From NCBI GenBank assembly GCA_963823535.1, contig CAWGLZ010000001.1, forward strand, positions 620,001-684,000: a DNA stretch of 64,000 nt, read 5' to 3'. Position 1 is the stretch's first letter. Every line of letters starts with the position of its first letter. A program made the position numbers and the translations under genes. The notes under the pieces were generated by a model that was not told the origin of the DNA, did no database searches, and saw only the letters and a program-made list of their open reading frames with translations. Shown here piece by piece: positions 9,720 to 19,293 of this stretch. This DNA is from RPQJ01 sp963823535 (lineage in GTDB: Bacteria > Pseudomonadota > Gammaproteobacteria > Steroidobacterales > Steroidobacteraceae).

Positions 9720-10982
9720 ATGAAAGTCTGGCTGTTCCAGACGGGCGAACCGTTGCCCGTCGATCATGGAAATGTCCGCCCAATGCGCGCGATGAACCTC
9801 GCCAGCGCACTGGTTGCGAAAGGGCATCGGGTCGTTCTGTGGAGTTCTGCGTTCTTCCACCAGGAGAAGCGACACCGCAGCGATCATTACCAGGCGATTG
9901 AGGTCAACAGTGGCCTGGAAGTACGTCTGATCCCGAGCCGTGGCTACGATCGCAACGTGGGGATCGGGAGACTGGTCGATCACGCAGAATTGGCGTTTCG
10001 TCTGCGCCGGCTGATGGACCGCGACGACGACATTCCGGACGTAGCGTTCGTGGGCTATCCGCCAATCGAGTTTGCCGCCGTCGCGACGCGTTGGCTGAAG
10101 TCGCATGGCGTGCCGTCATTGCTCGACGGCAAGGACCAGTGGCCGGAAATCTTCGTCCAGCGGGTACCGGGCGCGCTGCGGCCGGCTCTGCGGGCCGGAC
10201 TGGCCCCGTACGCAAGGCTCGGAAAGCGGGCCATGCGAGATGCCACGGGGCTGACGTCGATGGCTGGTGCCTTTCTCGACTGGATGAGGGAATTTTCCGG
10301 AAGGAAGCCCTCGCCGTTCGACGGGGTGTTTCCGCTGTCACCAACCGAGGAACCGATCCCGCAGGACAGACTCGAGGAGGCCGTTCGATGGTGGGCGGCG
10401 CAGGGAGTCGAGAAGGATGAACGGCACCGATTCATGTTCGTCGGCAGTTTTTCGCACTCGATGGACTTCGGGCCGATTCGGGCTGCGGCGGAACGGGCGA
10501 TCGCCGAGGCGCGGCACTGGCAGTTCGTGATCTGCGGGGATGGTGCCCGTGCGGCAGAATTGCGGCACCTGCTCGCGGACATGAATAACGTCGTGATGCC
10601 AGGATGGGTCGACCGACCGCAGGCGGTGGCGCTGTCTGGGATCAGCACTGCTGGCCTGGCGCCATACAGGAACGTTCCCGACTTTCAGATGAGCGTTCCC
10701 AACAAGATCATCGACTATCTCCTGCTCGGCCAGCCGATCGTGACCCCCTTGCTCGGCGAGGTCCGCTCCCTGATAGACCGGTTCGACGTCGGCGTTGCCT
10801 ACGACGACGGCCTGGCAGGCTCGTTGTACGAGTGCCTGGATGCGCTGGTAGGCGAGCAGACGCGCCGTGAGCGCGTTTCGCAGAATGCGAGGAATCTCTA
10901 TCGCGAGCAATTCGATGGCCAGAGGGTGTACGGTGGCCTCGTCGCGCAGCTGGAAAGGCTCGCAGGATCCCGGGATGCCTAG
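9720..10982 (+). CDS. Glycosyltransferase, WbuB-like family 4
   Basis: A 420-residue GT-B enzyme. The N-terminus (VWLFQTGEPLPVDHG, then R-x-M-R-A-M-N-L-A-x-A-L) is typical of WbuB-like transferases acting on undecaprenyl-linked sugars. The C-terminal donor domain shows FVGSFSHSMDFGPI, CGDGARAAEL, MPGWVDRPQ and a PNKIIDYLLLGQPIVTPL segment that corresponds to the GT4 acidic motif region. It follows a gap of about 220 nt that holds no convincing gene. Its 3' end overlaps the start of the methyltransferase by 8 nt, so the two are co-translated. Confidence 0.8.
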   Translation: MKVWLFQTGEPLPVDHGNVRPMRAMNLASALVAKGHRVVLWSSAFFHQEKRHRSDHYQAIEVNSGLEVRLIPSRGYDRNVGIGRLVDHAELAFRLRRLMDRDDDIPDVAFVGYPPIEFAAVATRWLKSHGVPSLLDGKDQWPEIFVQRVPGALRPALRAGLAPYARLGKRAMRDATGLTSMAGAFLDWMREFSGRKPSPFDGVFPLSPTEEPIPQDRLEEAVRWWAAQGVEKDERHRFMFVGSFSHSMDFGPIRAAAERAIAEARHWQFVICGDGARAAELRHLLADMNNVVMPGWVDRPQAVALSGISTAGLAPYRNVPDFQMSVPNKIIDYLLLGQPIVTPLLGEVRSLIDRFDVGVAYDDGLAGSLYECLDALVGEQTRRERVSQNARNLYREQFDGQRVYGGLVAQLERLAGSRDA

Positions 10983-11768
10983 GTTCCAGGAAGTCGCCGG
11001 CCGTGGCGAACTCGACAAGCAGGTCGAGCGGCAGCGCTACGACTCGAGGGCGCAACGCATGCTCCGGGAGGGAGCGACAGCCGGTCCGAAGGGACTGGAG
11101 GCCATCAGGCCTGCACTCCGGGCGCCCTACGTCGCCTACGAGTCGGCACTTCGTCACAACCTGGGGCCAGGCCAGGTCGTGCTGGAACTCGGGGCCGGCA
11201 GCGGGATGCATACGGAGACACTGGTCGAAACCGGGGCGAATGTCATTGCCTCTGACATTTCGGATGCATCGCTCGACCTCCTCGCACGGACGGTTCCCCT
11301 CGCCAGGCCGGGCAATCTCGGCACAGAGGGTGGCGGATATGGAACAGCTGCCTTTCGCTGATGCGTCGTTCGACGTCGTCGCCTGCGCGGGCGCCCTGAG
11401 CTACGGAGAAGTGGTGACGGTGGCGGACGAGATCCTCAGGGTACTGAAGCCCGGCGGTCGGTTCATCTGCGTCGACTCGTTGAACACGAATCCGCTCTAT
11501 CGGCTGAACCGGTGGATGCACTATGCGCGGGGCGAGCGTTCGCGAAGCACCTTGCTCCGGATGCCTTCCTTGCGATCGCTCGATGTATACAGACAGCGAT
11601 TTCCTAGCGTTGACGTGGCCTACTTCGGCGCCATGACTTTTCTCGTTCCGACCCTTGCGGCCGCGTTCGGCGAACTGTCGAGCAGCGCGCATCGTGGATG
11701 CCGTGGACCGGCTGCTAAGAGTCAAGCGAGCGGCGTTCAAATTCATGATGGTTGCAACGAAGGGATAG
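10975..11768 (+). pseudogene. SAM-dependent methyltransferase, two frameshifts
   Basis: A class I methyltransferase read in three successive frames. The first frame carries SAM motif I (VLELGAGSGMHTETL) and ends near 11315. The second continues with MEQLPFADASFDVV and LRVLKPGGRFICVDS, motifs II-III of this fold. Near 11685 the frame must shift again to give a credible tail (RIVDAVDRLLRVKRAAF) that stops 2 nt before the next ATG. Each change corresponds to one extra base in the DNA. The protein sequence is otherwise intact, which argues for sequence error or very recent damage rather than old decay. The substrate is unknown; a sugar hydroxyl of the repeat unit is likely from context. Confidence 0.72.
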
Positions 11769-11770
11769 AG

Positions 11771-12823
11771 ATGGGGATCAAGGCGACACAGGATTTCGAT
11801 CTTGGCCGGCTCTCAGATCCGGCGTGTCTCCACGGCAGGATCGCGCTGCGCGATTCGAGCCGAGAGGAACTGGTTCACTACCTTCGAATGATGCTGCTGA
11901 TCAGGCTCGCGGAACAGAAGCTGGCGGAGATGCGGCGCGGCGGATTCATCGGTGGACCCGTACATCTCGGCGCAGGCCAGGAAGCCGTTGCAGTGGGGGT
12001 TTCGGCATCGCTCGGTCATTCGGATCGCGTCTTTGGTGCACACCGTTCCCACTCGCACCTCCTCGCGATGGGCAGCAGCGTGCGTGGGCTGTTTGCCGAG
12101 GTGCTGGGCCGCGATACCGGCCTGTCGCGCGGCATGGGTGGTTCCATGCACTTGTGGGACCAGCCGCGGGGCTTCTACGGATCCGTGCCGATCGTGGCCG
12201 GGACCGTCCCGCTGGCCGTTGGTGCGGGCCTGGCGGCGCGAATGCAGGGTACACGGGACGTCGCGGTCGCCTACTTCGGCGACGGTGCCATGGAAGAAGG
12301 CGTCGTGCATGAGTCGCTCAACCTAGCCCGCGTGCTGAACGTGCCCGTGCTGTTCGTCGTGGAAAACAACCTGTTTGCCAGCCACATGCACATTTCGCTG
12401 CGGCAGCCGATGGAATCCACCGCGCGCTTTGCGGTTGCAAATGGAATGGATCATTCGGTTGTCGATGGAAACGACGTCGTGGCCGTGGCCGCGGCGGCCA
12501 AGACACTGATAACGCATGCCCGCGAGGGCCGGGGACCCGCGTTCCTGGAGGCGGTCACCTATCGCTGGTACGGTCATGTGGATTGGCGCGAAGACATCGA
12601 TGTCGGCGTGGACCGGTCCGCCGAGACGCTGGCCAACTGGCGCAAGCGGGATCCCGTCCGGCGATTGGTCGAGTCCATGGAGGAGGCCGGCATGTGGAGT
12701 CCCGGCGACAGCGAGGCGCTGCGGGAGGACCTCGTCCGGCAGGTGGACGGCGCCTGGGACCAGGCGAGCAGCGATCCCTATCCGGCCGATTCGGCCCTGT
12801 TGGAGCGTGTCTATGCTCCGTAG
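11771..12823 (+). CDS. Thiamine-diphosphate dehydrogenase E1 component, alpha subunit
   Basis: A 350-residue protein of the pyruvate/branched-chain/acetoin dehydrogenase E1-alpha family. The ThDP-binding signature is complete: GDGAMEEGVVHESLNLA followed by VLFVVENN. The phosphorylation-loop-like region YRWYGHVDW and the N-terminal RMMLLIRLAEQKL are also typical. A longer version of the frame only joins it to the preceding methyltransferase fragment; the ATG at 11771 is preferred. It pairs with the E1-beta gene 9 nt downstream. No E2 acyltransferase or E3 dehydrogenase gene is found in the window, so a classical dehydrogenase complex is unlikely here. Context suggests transfer of a ThDP-bound two-carbon unit to a sugar or precursor; this is inference. 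Confidence 0.87.
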   Translation: MGIKATQDFDLGRLSDPACLHGRIALRDSSREELVHYLRMMLLIRLAEQKLAEMRRGGFIGGPVHLGAGQEAVAVGVSASLGHSDRVFGAHRSHSHLLAMGSSVRGLFAEVLGRDTGLSRGMGGSMHLWDQPRGFYGSVPIVAGTVPLAVGAGLAARMQGTRDVAVAYFGDGAMEEGVVHESLNLARVLNVPVLFVVENNLFASHMHISLRQPMESTARFAVANGMDHSVVDGNDVVAVAAAAKTLITHAREGRGPAFLEAVTYRWYGHVDWREDIDVGVDRSAETLANWRKRDPVRRLVESMEEAGMWSPGDSEALREDLVRQVDGAWDQASSDPYPADSALLERVYAP

Positions 12824-12832
12824 GAATACGCC

Positions 12833-13825
12833 ATGACAGCGACCGTCAGCAGTCATAACTACGGCACGGCGATCCGTGCCGCTTTCGAGTACCTGCTCGA
12901 CCGCTACCCTGAGACCTTCGTCATCGGCCAGGGGCTATGGAGCCCGTGGTACGTGGGCAATTCGATGACGGACCTCGATCGCCGATTCGGCAAGGATCGG
13001 ATCATCGACACGCCGGTGTCCGAGTCGGCATGCACGGGCGCTGCGGTGGGAGCATCGCTGTGCGGCATGCGGCCAATCGTGGTCCATCCGCGAATCGACT
13101 TCATGCTGTACGCGATGGATGCCGTGGTGAACCAGGCAGCGAAGTGGTCGCACATGGTGGGTGGGCAGGCGCATCCCGGCGTTACGTTCCGGGCAATCAT
13201 CAACCGCGGAGGCGAGCAGGGTGCACAGCACTCCCAGGCGCTGCACTCGTGGTTCGCCCACGTTCCCGGCCTGCGGGTGGTCATGCCTGCGACCGTCGCT
13301 GATGCCCGGGACCTGCTGATCGCCTCGGTGCTGTGCGCGGATCCGGTGGTCTATATCGACGACCGGTGGCTGTACGACCTGGCCGACGACCTGCCGGACG
13401 TCGTCGAACTCGACCTGAGGACGCAGGGTCCCCGCTGTGTGGCGGAGGGGTCCGATCTGACGATCGTGGCCGCTGGATACTCGGCGCGGCTGGCCCTGGA
13501 CGCGCGCGAGGAACTCGCGATTGAGGGGGCATCGGTCGAGGTGGTCGACCTGCGGGTCCTGAATCCATTTGATCCGAGCGTCATCCTCGAATCGGTCCGC
13601 AGGACAGGCCGCCTGCTGGTCGTCGACGGGGGATGGAGGAACGCCGGCTTCGCGGCCGAGGTCGTCGCCTCGGTGGTCGAGCAACTCGACAGGGGCCTGC
13701 TGAAGTGCCCGCCGCGACGAGTTACTCTCCCGAGCGCCCCGGCGCCCACCTCGCGGGAACTCGAACGCCAGTACTATCCGTCGGCTACAGCCGTGGCACG
13801 AGAGGCGCGGAACCTGATAGCTTAG
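12833..13825 (+). CDS. Thiamine-diphosphate dehydrogenase E1 component, beta subunit
   Basis: A 330-residue transketolase-type pyrimidine-binding subunit plus C-terminal domain. Typical E1-beta features are D-T-P-V-S-E-S-A near residue 60, R-P-I-V-V-H-P-R-I-D-F near residue 80, the H-S-Q-A-L-H-S-W-F-A-H-V-P-G-L-R-V-V-M-P block, and a C-terminal VEVVDLRVLNPFD. It is intact and closely follows the alpha subunit, so the two should form the usual alpha2beta2 enzyme. The glutamate in the DTPVSES motif is expected to activate ThDP. The following gene is a sugar aminotransferase, not an E2 or E3 component. Confidence 0.87.
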   Translation: MTATVSSHNYGTAIRAAFEYLLDRYPETFVIGQGLWSPWYVGNSMTDLDRRFGKDRIIDTPVSESACTGAAVGASLCGMRPIVVHPRIDFMLYAMDAVVNQAAKWSHMVGGQAHPGVTFRAIINRGGEQGAQHSQALHSWFAHVPGLRVVMPATVADARDLLIASVLCADPVVYIDDRWLYDLADDLPDVVELDLRTQGPRCVAEGSDLTIVAAGYSARLALDAREELAIEGASVEVVDLRVLNPFDPSVILESVRRTGRLLVVDGGWRNAGFAAEVVASVVEQLDRGLLKCPPRRVTLPSAPAPTSRELERQYYPSATAVAREARNLIA

Positions 13826-13858
13826 CCAGCGTTTTGCCGGCGGCCTGCTGGAGTAAAA

Positions 13859-14975
13859 ATGTCCGACAACCGAACCGTCCCGTTTTTCGACTATCCCCGG
13901 GCATTCCTCGATGACCGGGAGGACCTGCTGAAGATCTTCGAGGACGTGGGCCGCCGGGGCGCCTTCATCCTGCAGCAGGACCTCCGTGACTTCGAGGCTA
14001 ACCTCGCCCGGTACACCGGTGCCCGCCACGCGGTCGGCGTGGCCAACGCGACTGACGGGCTCGAGCTTGCCTGGATGGCCATCGGCCTCAGGCCCGGCGA
14101 CGAGGTGATCTGTTGTTCCCATACGATGCTGGCGACGGCCGCAGCGATCAAGACGGCAGGCGGGGTTCCGGTGCCCATTGAACTCGGCGAAGACGGCTTG
14201 ATTGATCCGGACGCCGTGGAAGCCGCAATCAATCCTCGCACCGTCGGCATCATGCCCACGCCAGCTCAATGGCCGGACGTGCGACATGGATCGCATCATG
14301 GCGAGCGCGCAACGACACGGCTTGTTCGTCGTCGAGGATGCGGCGCAGGCGCTCGGATCGCGATTCAAGGGCAGGCATGCCGGAACATTCGGCGACGCGG
14401 CTGCCATCAGCTTCTTCCCTGCCAAGGTCCTTGGCTGTCTCGGGGATGGCGGCGGTGTCATCACCAACGACGCCGGGCTCTTCGACAAGATCTACCAGTT
14501 GCACGACCACGGTCGCGATGCGGCAGGTGAGGTCAGAAGCTGGGGGCGGAACAGCAGGCTGGACAACCTGCAGGCGGCCATACTGGACCATCGTCTGAAA
14601 TCCTATGGCAACGTCATCGCGCGACGACGTGCAATTGCCCAAGCCTATCAGGACCGCCTTGGCAGTCTCGAGCAGCTTCGGCTACCGCCTGCACCGGATG
14701 CAGATCCTGACCACTTCGACATCTACCAGAATTACGAGCTTCAGGCGGATCGGCGCGACGAGCTGAAGGATTTCCTGCGCCGGCGCGGCGTAGGTTCCCT
14801 GATCCAGTGGGGCGGCAAGGCGGTCCACCAGTGGGAGCGTCTCGGATTCACCTGCCGGCTGCCGAAAGTCGAGCGATTCTTCGAACGCTGCATCATGCTG
14901 CCGATGAACATGTTCCTGACCGATGACGACGTCGAGTATGTCTGCGATTCGGTTTGCTCTTTCTATCGGTCCTGA
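13859..14975 (+). pseudogene. DegT/DnrJ/EryC1-type sugar aminotransferase, one frameshift
   Basis: A PLP-dependent nucleotide-sugar aminotransferase in two frames that join near 14257. The upstream frame covers residues 1 to about 132 and ends with NPRTVGIMPT. The downstream frame resumes with QLNGRTCDMD and then VVEDAAQALGS and SFFPAKVLGCLGDGG, where the lysine is the expected Schiff-base residue. Removing one C from the CACGCCAG region restores a full-length protein of about 371 residues, the normal family size. Such enzymes convert a keto-sugar nucleotide to an amino sugar; its neighbours (FlaA1-like dehydratase, WecB) fit this. Whether the frameshift is real is not known. Confidence 0.8.
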
Positions 14976-14978
14976 GTC

Positions 14979-15781
14979 ATGACACGGGATCCGGTGCAGG
15001 CGGTCGCCGAGGTCAGTGGATCCGGCCAGACCATCTCCATGAAGCGCGTTTTCGACGTCGTTGTTTCCGCGACGGGGCTGCTCCTCGCCAGCCCGATCCT
15101 CCTGCCCGTGATGTTCCTGGTGTGGAAGCAGGATGGACACTCGCCTTCTACGTCGCGCCGCGCATCGGCCAGGGTGGCAAGCCGTTCCGGATGATCAAGC
15201 TGCGTTCGATGGTCGTGAATGCCGACAAGAGCGGCGTTGATTCCACGGGATCCAATGACCAGCGCATCACCGCCGTGGGGCATTTCATTCGCCGGTACAA
15301 GCTGGATGAGCTTTCACAACTGTGGAACGTGCTGCGCGGCGACATGAGCATGGTCGGCCCCCGCCCGAACGTGAAGCGCGAGACCGACCTCTATACCCAG
15401 GCCGAGCGCGGGCTACTGGCGGCCAAGCCGGGCATCACCGACTTTGCGTCAATCGTATTCTCGGACGAAGGCGACATCCTGAAGGATCACCCAGACCCGG
15501 ATGTTGCGTATAATCAATTGATTAGGCCTGGGAAAAGTCGTCTGGGACTGTTCTACCTGCAGCAGGCTTCGCTGTGGCTGGACGTCAGGCTGTGCTGGCT
15601 GACGGCTGTCGCGATTGCCTCGAGGAGGCGGGCGCTGCAGGGTGTCGTCGGTTTGCTGCGGAGCCTCGGTGCGGACGAAGCACTCGTCCAGATTGCCGGA
15701 CGCGACTCGCCGCTGGTGCCCATGCCACCACCCGGCGGTGATCGAATCGTGACATCCCGCGACGGCAACCCGTTCACCTGA
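14979..15781 (+). pseudogene. Initiating sugar-1-phosphate transferase (PglC/WbaP C-terminal type), one frameshift
   Basis: A bacterial sugar transferase that attaches the first sugar-phosphate to undecaprenyl phosphate. The N-terminal part (MKRVFDVVVSATGLLLASPILLPVMFLVWKQ has one re-entrant hydrophobic helix) is in one frame and breaks near 15148. The next frame continues with FYVAPRIGQGGKPFRMIKLRSM, then RRYKLDELSQLWNVLRGDMS and VGPRP, the catalytic signatures of this family. One missing base, probably a C in the CGCCTTC stretch, explains the break. An ATG at 15039 is a possible later start. The C-terminal part after residue 200 is longer than in minimal PglC. With the epsB-type gene at 36945 the window has two initiating transferases, one per locus. 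Confidence 0.78.
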
Positions 15782-15958
15782 GTGTTCGGTCCGGGATGAA
15801 TCAAGCATTGGCCGAGAGCTCGGCATGATCGCCGCGACGACGCCAAGCTGACTGGCCGGGTGGAGTTTGTCTAGAATCCGGAAACCGCAACAGGTGCGGA
15901 TGCCGCGCGTAGAATGTGAAAATGGCTTGCGAGGCGGAGCTGTCCAGGGAGTTGGACC

Positions 15959-17966
15959 ATGTGGAATCGCATGACGCTTGAGTTGGAAATGCTGGCTCGT
16001 GGGCTCGTCGGGCTCCCGCGAGCGCAGAAGCGCGCGTTGATGCTGCTCGCGGACGCCGTCTTTATGCCAGCCGCACTCTGGACGGCGCTCGGGCTGAAAT
16101 TGGGCGGATGGCCTCAGGTTTCGGGTCACGCGGGATGGCTGTACGTCGTGGCTGTCCTCGCCAGTGTCCCGGTTTTCGTGCGACTCGGACTGTATCGGGC
16201 GGTCGTTCGGTTCATCGGCCCGAAGGTCATCTTCGCCGTGCGTCGCGGGCGTCACCGCTCCGCCGTCCTCGTCGCGATCGTCAACCCGCTTCTAGGGCGC
16301 GCGAGCGTTCCGTATTCGGCGCGTCGCGATTTACTGGGCGCTGGCGCTGGTCTACGTCGGCGGCAGCCGGATCCTGGTACGCAACCTGATGAGTGTCGCG
16401 TCAGGCCGGGACCGAGCGGGTGGTCATCTACGGCGCGGGAGCTGCCGGGGCCCAGGCCGCGGTCGCCCTGCGGATCGGCGGGCGTTCGACCGGTGGCGTT
16501 CCTCGACGACGATGTGTCGCTGCACGGCAGCAGTCGTAGCCGGGCATCGAGGTCTTCGCCCCGTCCGCACTCGCGACGCTGATCGAGGAGGAGTCCGTCG
16601 AGGCCCTGCTGCTCGCCTTGCCGTCGCAGTCGCGCCGCCGCCGGCAGGAGATCCTGAAGTCACTCGAGCCGTTTCCCGTGCGGGTCATGACCGTGCCGGA
16701 CATCGCCGATCTCGTCGCGGGTACGGCGCGCGTCGAGGACGTCCGTGACGTCGACGCCGCCGACCTGCTCGGCCGCGACGCGGTGCCGCCCGACGAGCGC
16801 CTGCTTCGATGCCTGCATCCGTGACAAGGTCGTCATGGTGACCGGCGCGGGCGGATCGATCGGGTCGGAGCTGTGCCGCCAGATCGCCCGGCTCAAGCCG
16901 CGTCGTCTGGTGCTGTTCGAGATGTCCGAGCTGGCGCTCTACCAGATCGACCGCGAACTGCGGGCGATCATGGAACGCGAGCATCTCGACTTCGACCTGA
17001 CGAGCCTGCTCGGCAACGCGCACCACAAGTACCGCGTTCGCGAGGTCATCCAGTCGTTCGGCGTGCAGACCGTCTACCACGCCGCCGCCTACAAGCACGT
17101 GCCCATCGTCGAGGAGAACGTCATCGAGGGCATCCACAACAACGTCATCAGCACCTGGTACACGGCCGAGGCGGCGCTCGAGTGCGGCGTGGAGACCTTC
17201 GTATTGATCTCCACCGACAAGGCCGTGAACCCGACGAACGTCATGGGAGCTACGAAGCGCCTTGCCGAGATCGTCCTGCAGGGGCTGCACGAACGCGGCA
17301 GCCGCACCCGGTTCTGCATGGTTCGGTTCGGCAACGTGCTCGAATCGTCCGGCTCCGTGGTGCCCCTGTTCCGCGAGCAGATCCGTCGCGGTGGCCCGGT
17401 GACCGTGACTCACCCGGACGTCATCCGGTACTTCATGACGATTCCGGAAGCGTCCCAGCTCGTGCTGCAGGCGGGCGCGATGGCCGAGGGCGGGGACGTG
17501 TTCGTACTGGACATGGGCAAGCCGATCCGGATTGCCGACCTCGCCCGTCGCATGATCCTGCTGGCCGGCTATTCGGTGCGTGACGAGGAGAACCCCGAGG
17601 GCGACATCGAGATCCGCTACACGGGCCTGCGGCCCGCCGAGAAGCTGTTCGAGGAACTGCTCATCGGCAGCAACGTCTCGGGCACCGGGCACCCGATGAT
17701 CATGCGGGCAATGGAACACTCGCTGCCCTGGAGCGACGTCCAGGAGCTGTTGAACAACCTGCTCGTCGCCATGGGCCAGTTCGACGTCGCGACGATCAGC
17801 GATCTGCTGAAGACTCGGCGTCAGCGAATACCGGCCCAATGGCGAGATCGTGGACAAGGTCTGGGTCCGCCGCGAGAGCGAGCGGCGACTGAAGTCCAAG
17901 GTCACGAGCCTCGATTCCCGCCGTGCCGCCGGTCGTCGCGAGTCTGGGGCTGGGGCCACGGATTAG
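15959..17966 (+). pseudogene. FlaA1/WbpM-like nucleotide-sugar 4,6-dehydratase, multiple frameshifts
   Basis: A membrane-bound polysaccharide-biosynthesis dehydratase of about 665 residues, recoverable only by changing frame at least six times: near 16295, 16405, 16480, 16535, 16807 and 17816, with a possible compensating pair near 16235-16260. Recognisable in order are N-terminal membrane helices, a Rossmann motif (VVIYGAGAAGAQAA), VAFLDDDV, the linker LADLVAGTARVEDVRDVD-like block, and a second Rossmann domain (MVTGAGGSIGSELCRQI) with YHAAAYKHVP, STDKAVNPTNVMGATKR and RYTGLRPAEKLFEE. The catalytic half (16808-17815) is intact in one frame. Its likely product is a UDP-4-keto-6-deoxy amino sugar for the DegT enzyme. 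Conservation across every break suggests sequence error as much as true inactivation. Confidence 0.77.
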
Positions 17967-18077
17967 CGGGAAAAGGCGAACCGGCCCTCGTTTTCCCTCA
18001 CCTTGGCCGCCTAAACTCCGGTGTCGGGGCCTTTTGGGCCCGTCGACCCAGATCACTCTACGCCGGCCAGACGTCCC

Positions 18078-19269
18078 GTGAAGACCATCACTGTCCACCT
18101 GATCGCCGCGGCGCGCCCGAACTTCATGAAGATCGCGCCGCTCTACCATGCCTTGGCCGGTGAGGACTGGTGCCGTCCCCGGATCGTCCATACCGGCCAG
18201 CACTACGACGCGAACATGTCCGACGCGTTCTTTCGCGACCTCGGTCTGCCGAGCCCGCACTTCCACCTCGAGGTCGGCAGCGGCACGCACGCCGAGCAGA
18301 CGGGTGGCGTCATGATCGCCTACGAGAAGGTGGCGATGCGGGAGAAGCCGGACTGGATCGTCGTCGTCGGCGACGTGAATTCGACCGCGGCCTGCGCCAT
18401 GGTCGGTACCAAGCTCTGGATCCCGGTGATCCACCTCGAGGCGGGACTCCGCAGCGGCGACCGCCGCATGCCGGAGGAGATCAACCGTCTCGCCACGGAT
18501 GCCATCTGTGACGTGCTGTGGACGCCGTCCCCGGACGCCGATGAGAATCTCGAGCGCGAGGGCGTGCCGGCCTCGCGGATCGACCGCGTCGGCAACATCA
18601 TGATCGACTCGTTCGAGATGATGCGCGGCGCGATCGAGGCCGACGGCACTCGCGCCTCGCTGGGCCTCGATCCCGGCCAGTACGCGGTCGTGACGCTTGC
18701 ATCGGCCGTCGAACGTCGATCGCCGCGAGACGCTCGAGCCGCTCGTACGACAGCTGATCGAGGTGTCCAGGCAGCTGCCGCTGGTGTTCGCGGTGCATCC
18801 GAGGACGCGCAGGAAGCTCGAGGAGTTCGGGTTGCTGGAGACCCTGGCCGCGCAGGATGGGCAGGCCGCGGGCGTCGGTCTCGTGCACCTCACCGAGCCC
18901 CTTGGGTACATTCAGTTCATGAACCTCGTTCGCAGCGCGAAAGCGGTCATCACGGATTCCGGCGGTGTCCAGGAAGAGAGCACGTATCTCGGGATCCCGT
19001 GCCTGACGTTGCGCGAGAACACCGAGCGTCCGATCACCGTCAGCGAGGGTTCAAACCGACTCGTCAAGCCGACTGACCTGTACCTGCGGGTACAGGAGGT
19101 CCTGGCCGGCGGATGGCCGACCGGGCGCCGGCCCGCACTCTGGGACGGCCGGACGGCTGGGCGGTGTGTCGCGGCTCTCAGACGCCGGTCTGGGATCCGA
19201 GCCCCCATCCGGGAGCTGACCGCTCTGCTAGAATCCGTTGCCGGTCGTCAGGTTTTCAGCATTATTTAA
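18078..19269 (+). pseudogene. wecB: UDP-N-acetylglucosamine 2-epimerase, one frameshift
   Basis: The start is a GTG at 18078, giving the standard opening with ARPNFMKIAPLYHAL. The first frame continues through HTGQHYD, VVVGDVNST, HLEAGLRSGDRRMPEE and NRLATDAI, all family signatures, to about 18695. There one extra base shifts the frame. The second frame resumes with HRPSNVDRRETLEPLV, then DSGGVQEESTYLGIPCLTLRENTERPIT, and ends at 19269. Repairing the base gives about 396 residues, close to the usual 370-380; the last 30 residues look atypical and may hide another indel. The enzyme interconverts UDP-GlcNAc and UDP-ManNAc, a precursor for aminouronic sugars. Confidence 0.83.
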
Positions 19270-19293
19270 GTTAAATAAAACAAAGGTTTACGA

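Noticed and set aside
15509..15523. TATAAT followed by the palindrome AATCAATTGATT
   Set aside because: It lies inside the initiating transferase coding frame, with no -35 box at a fitting distance.
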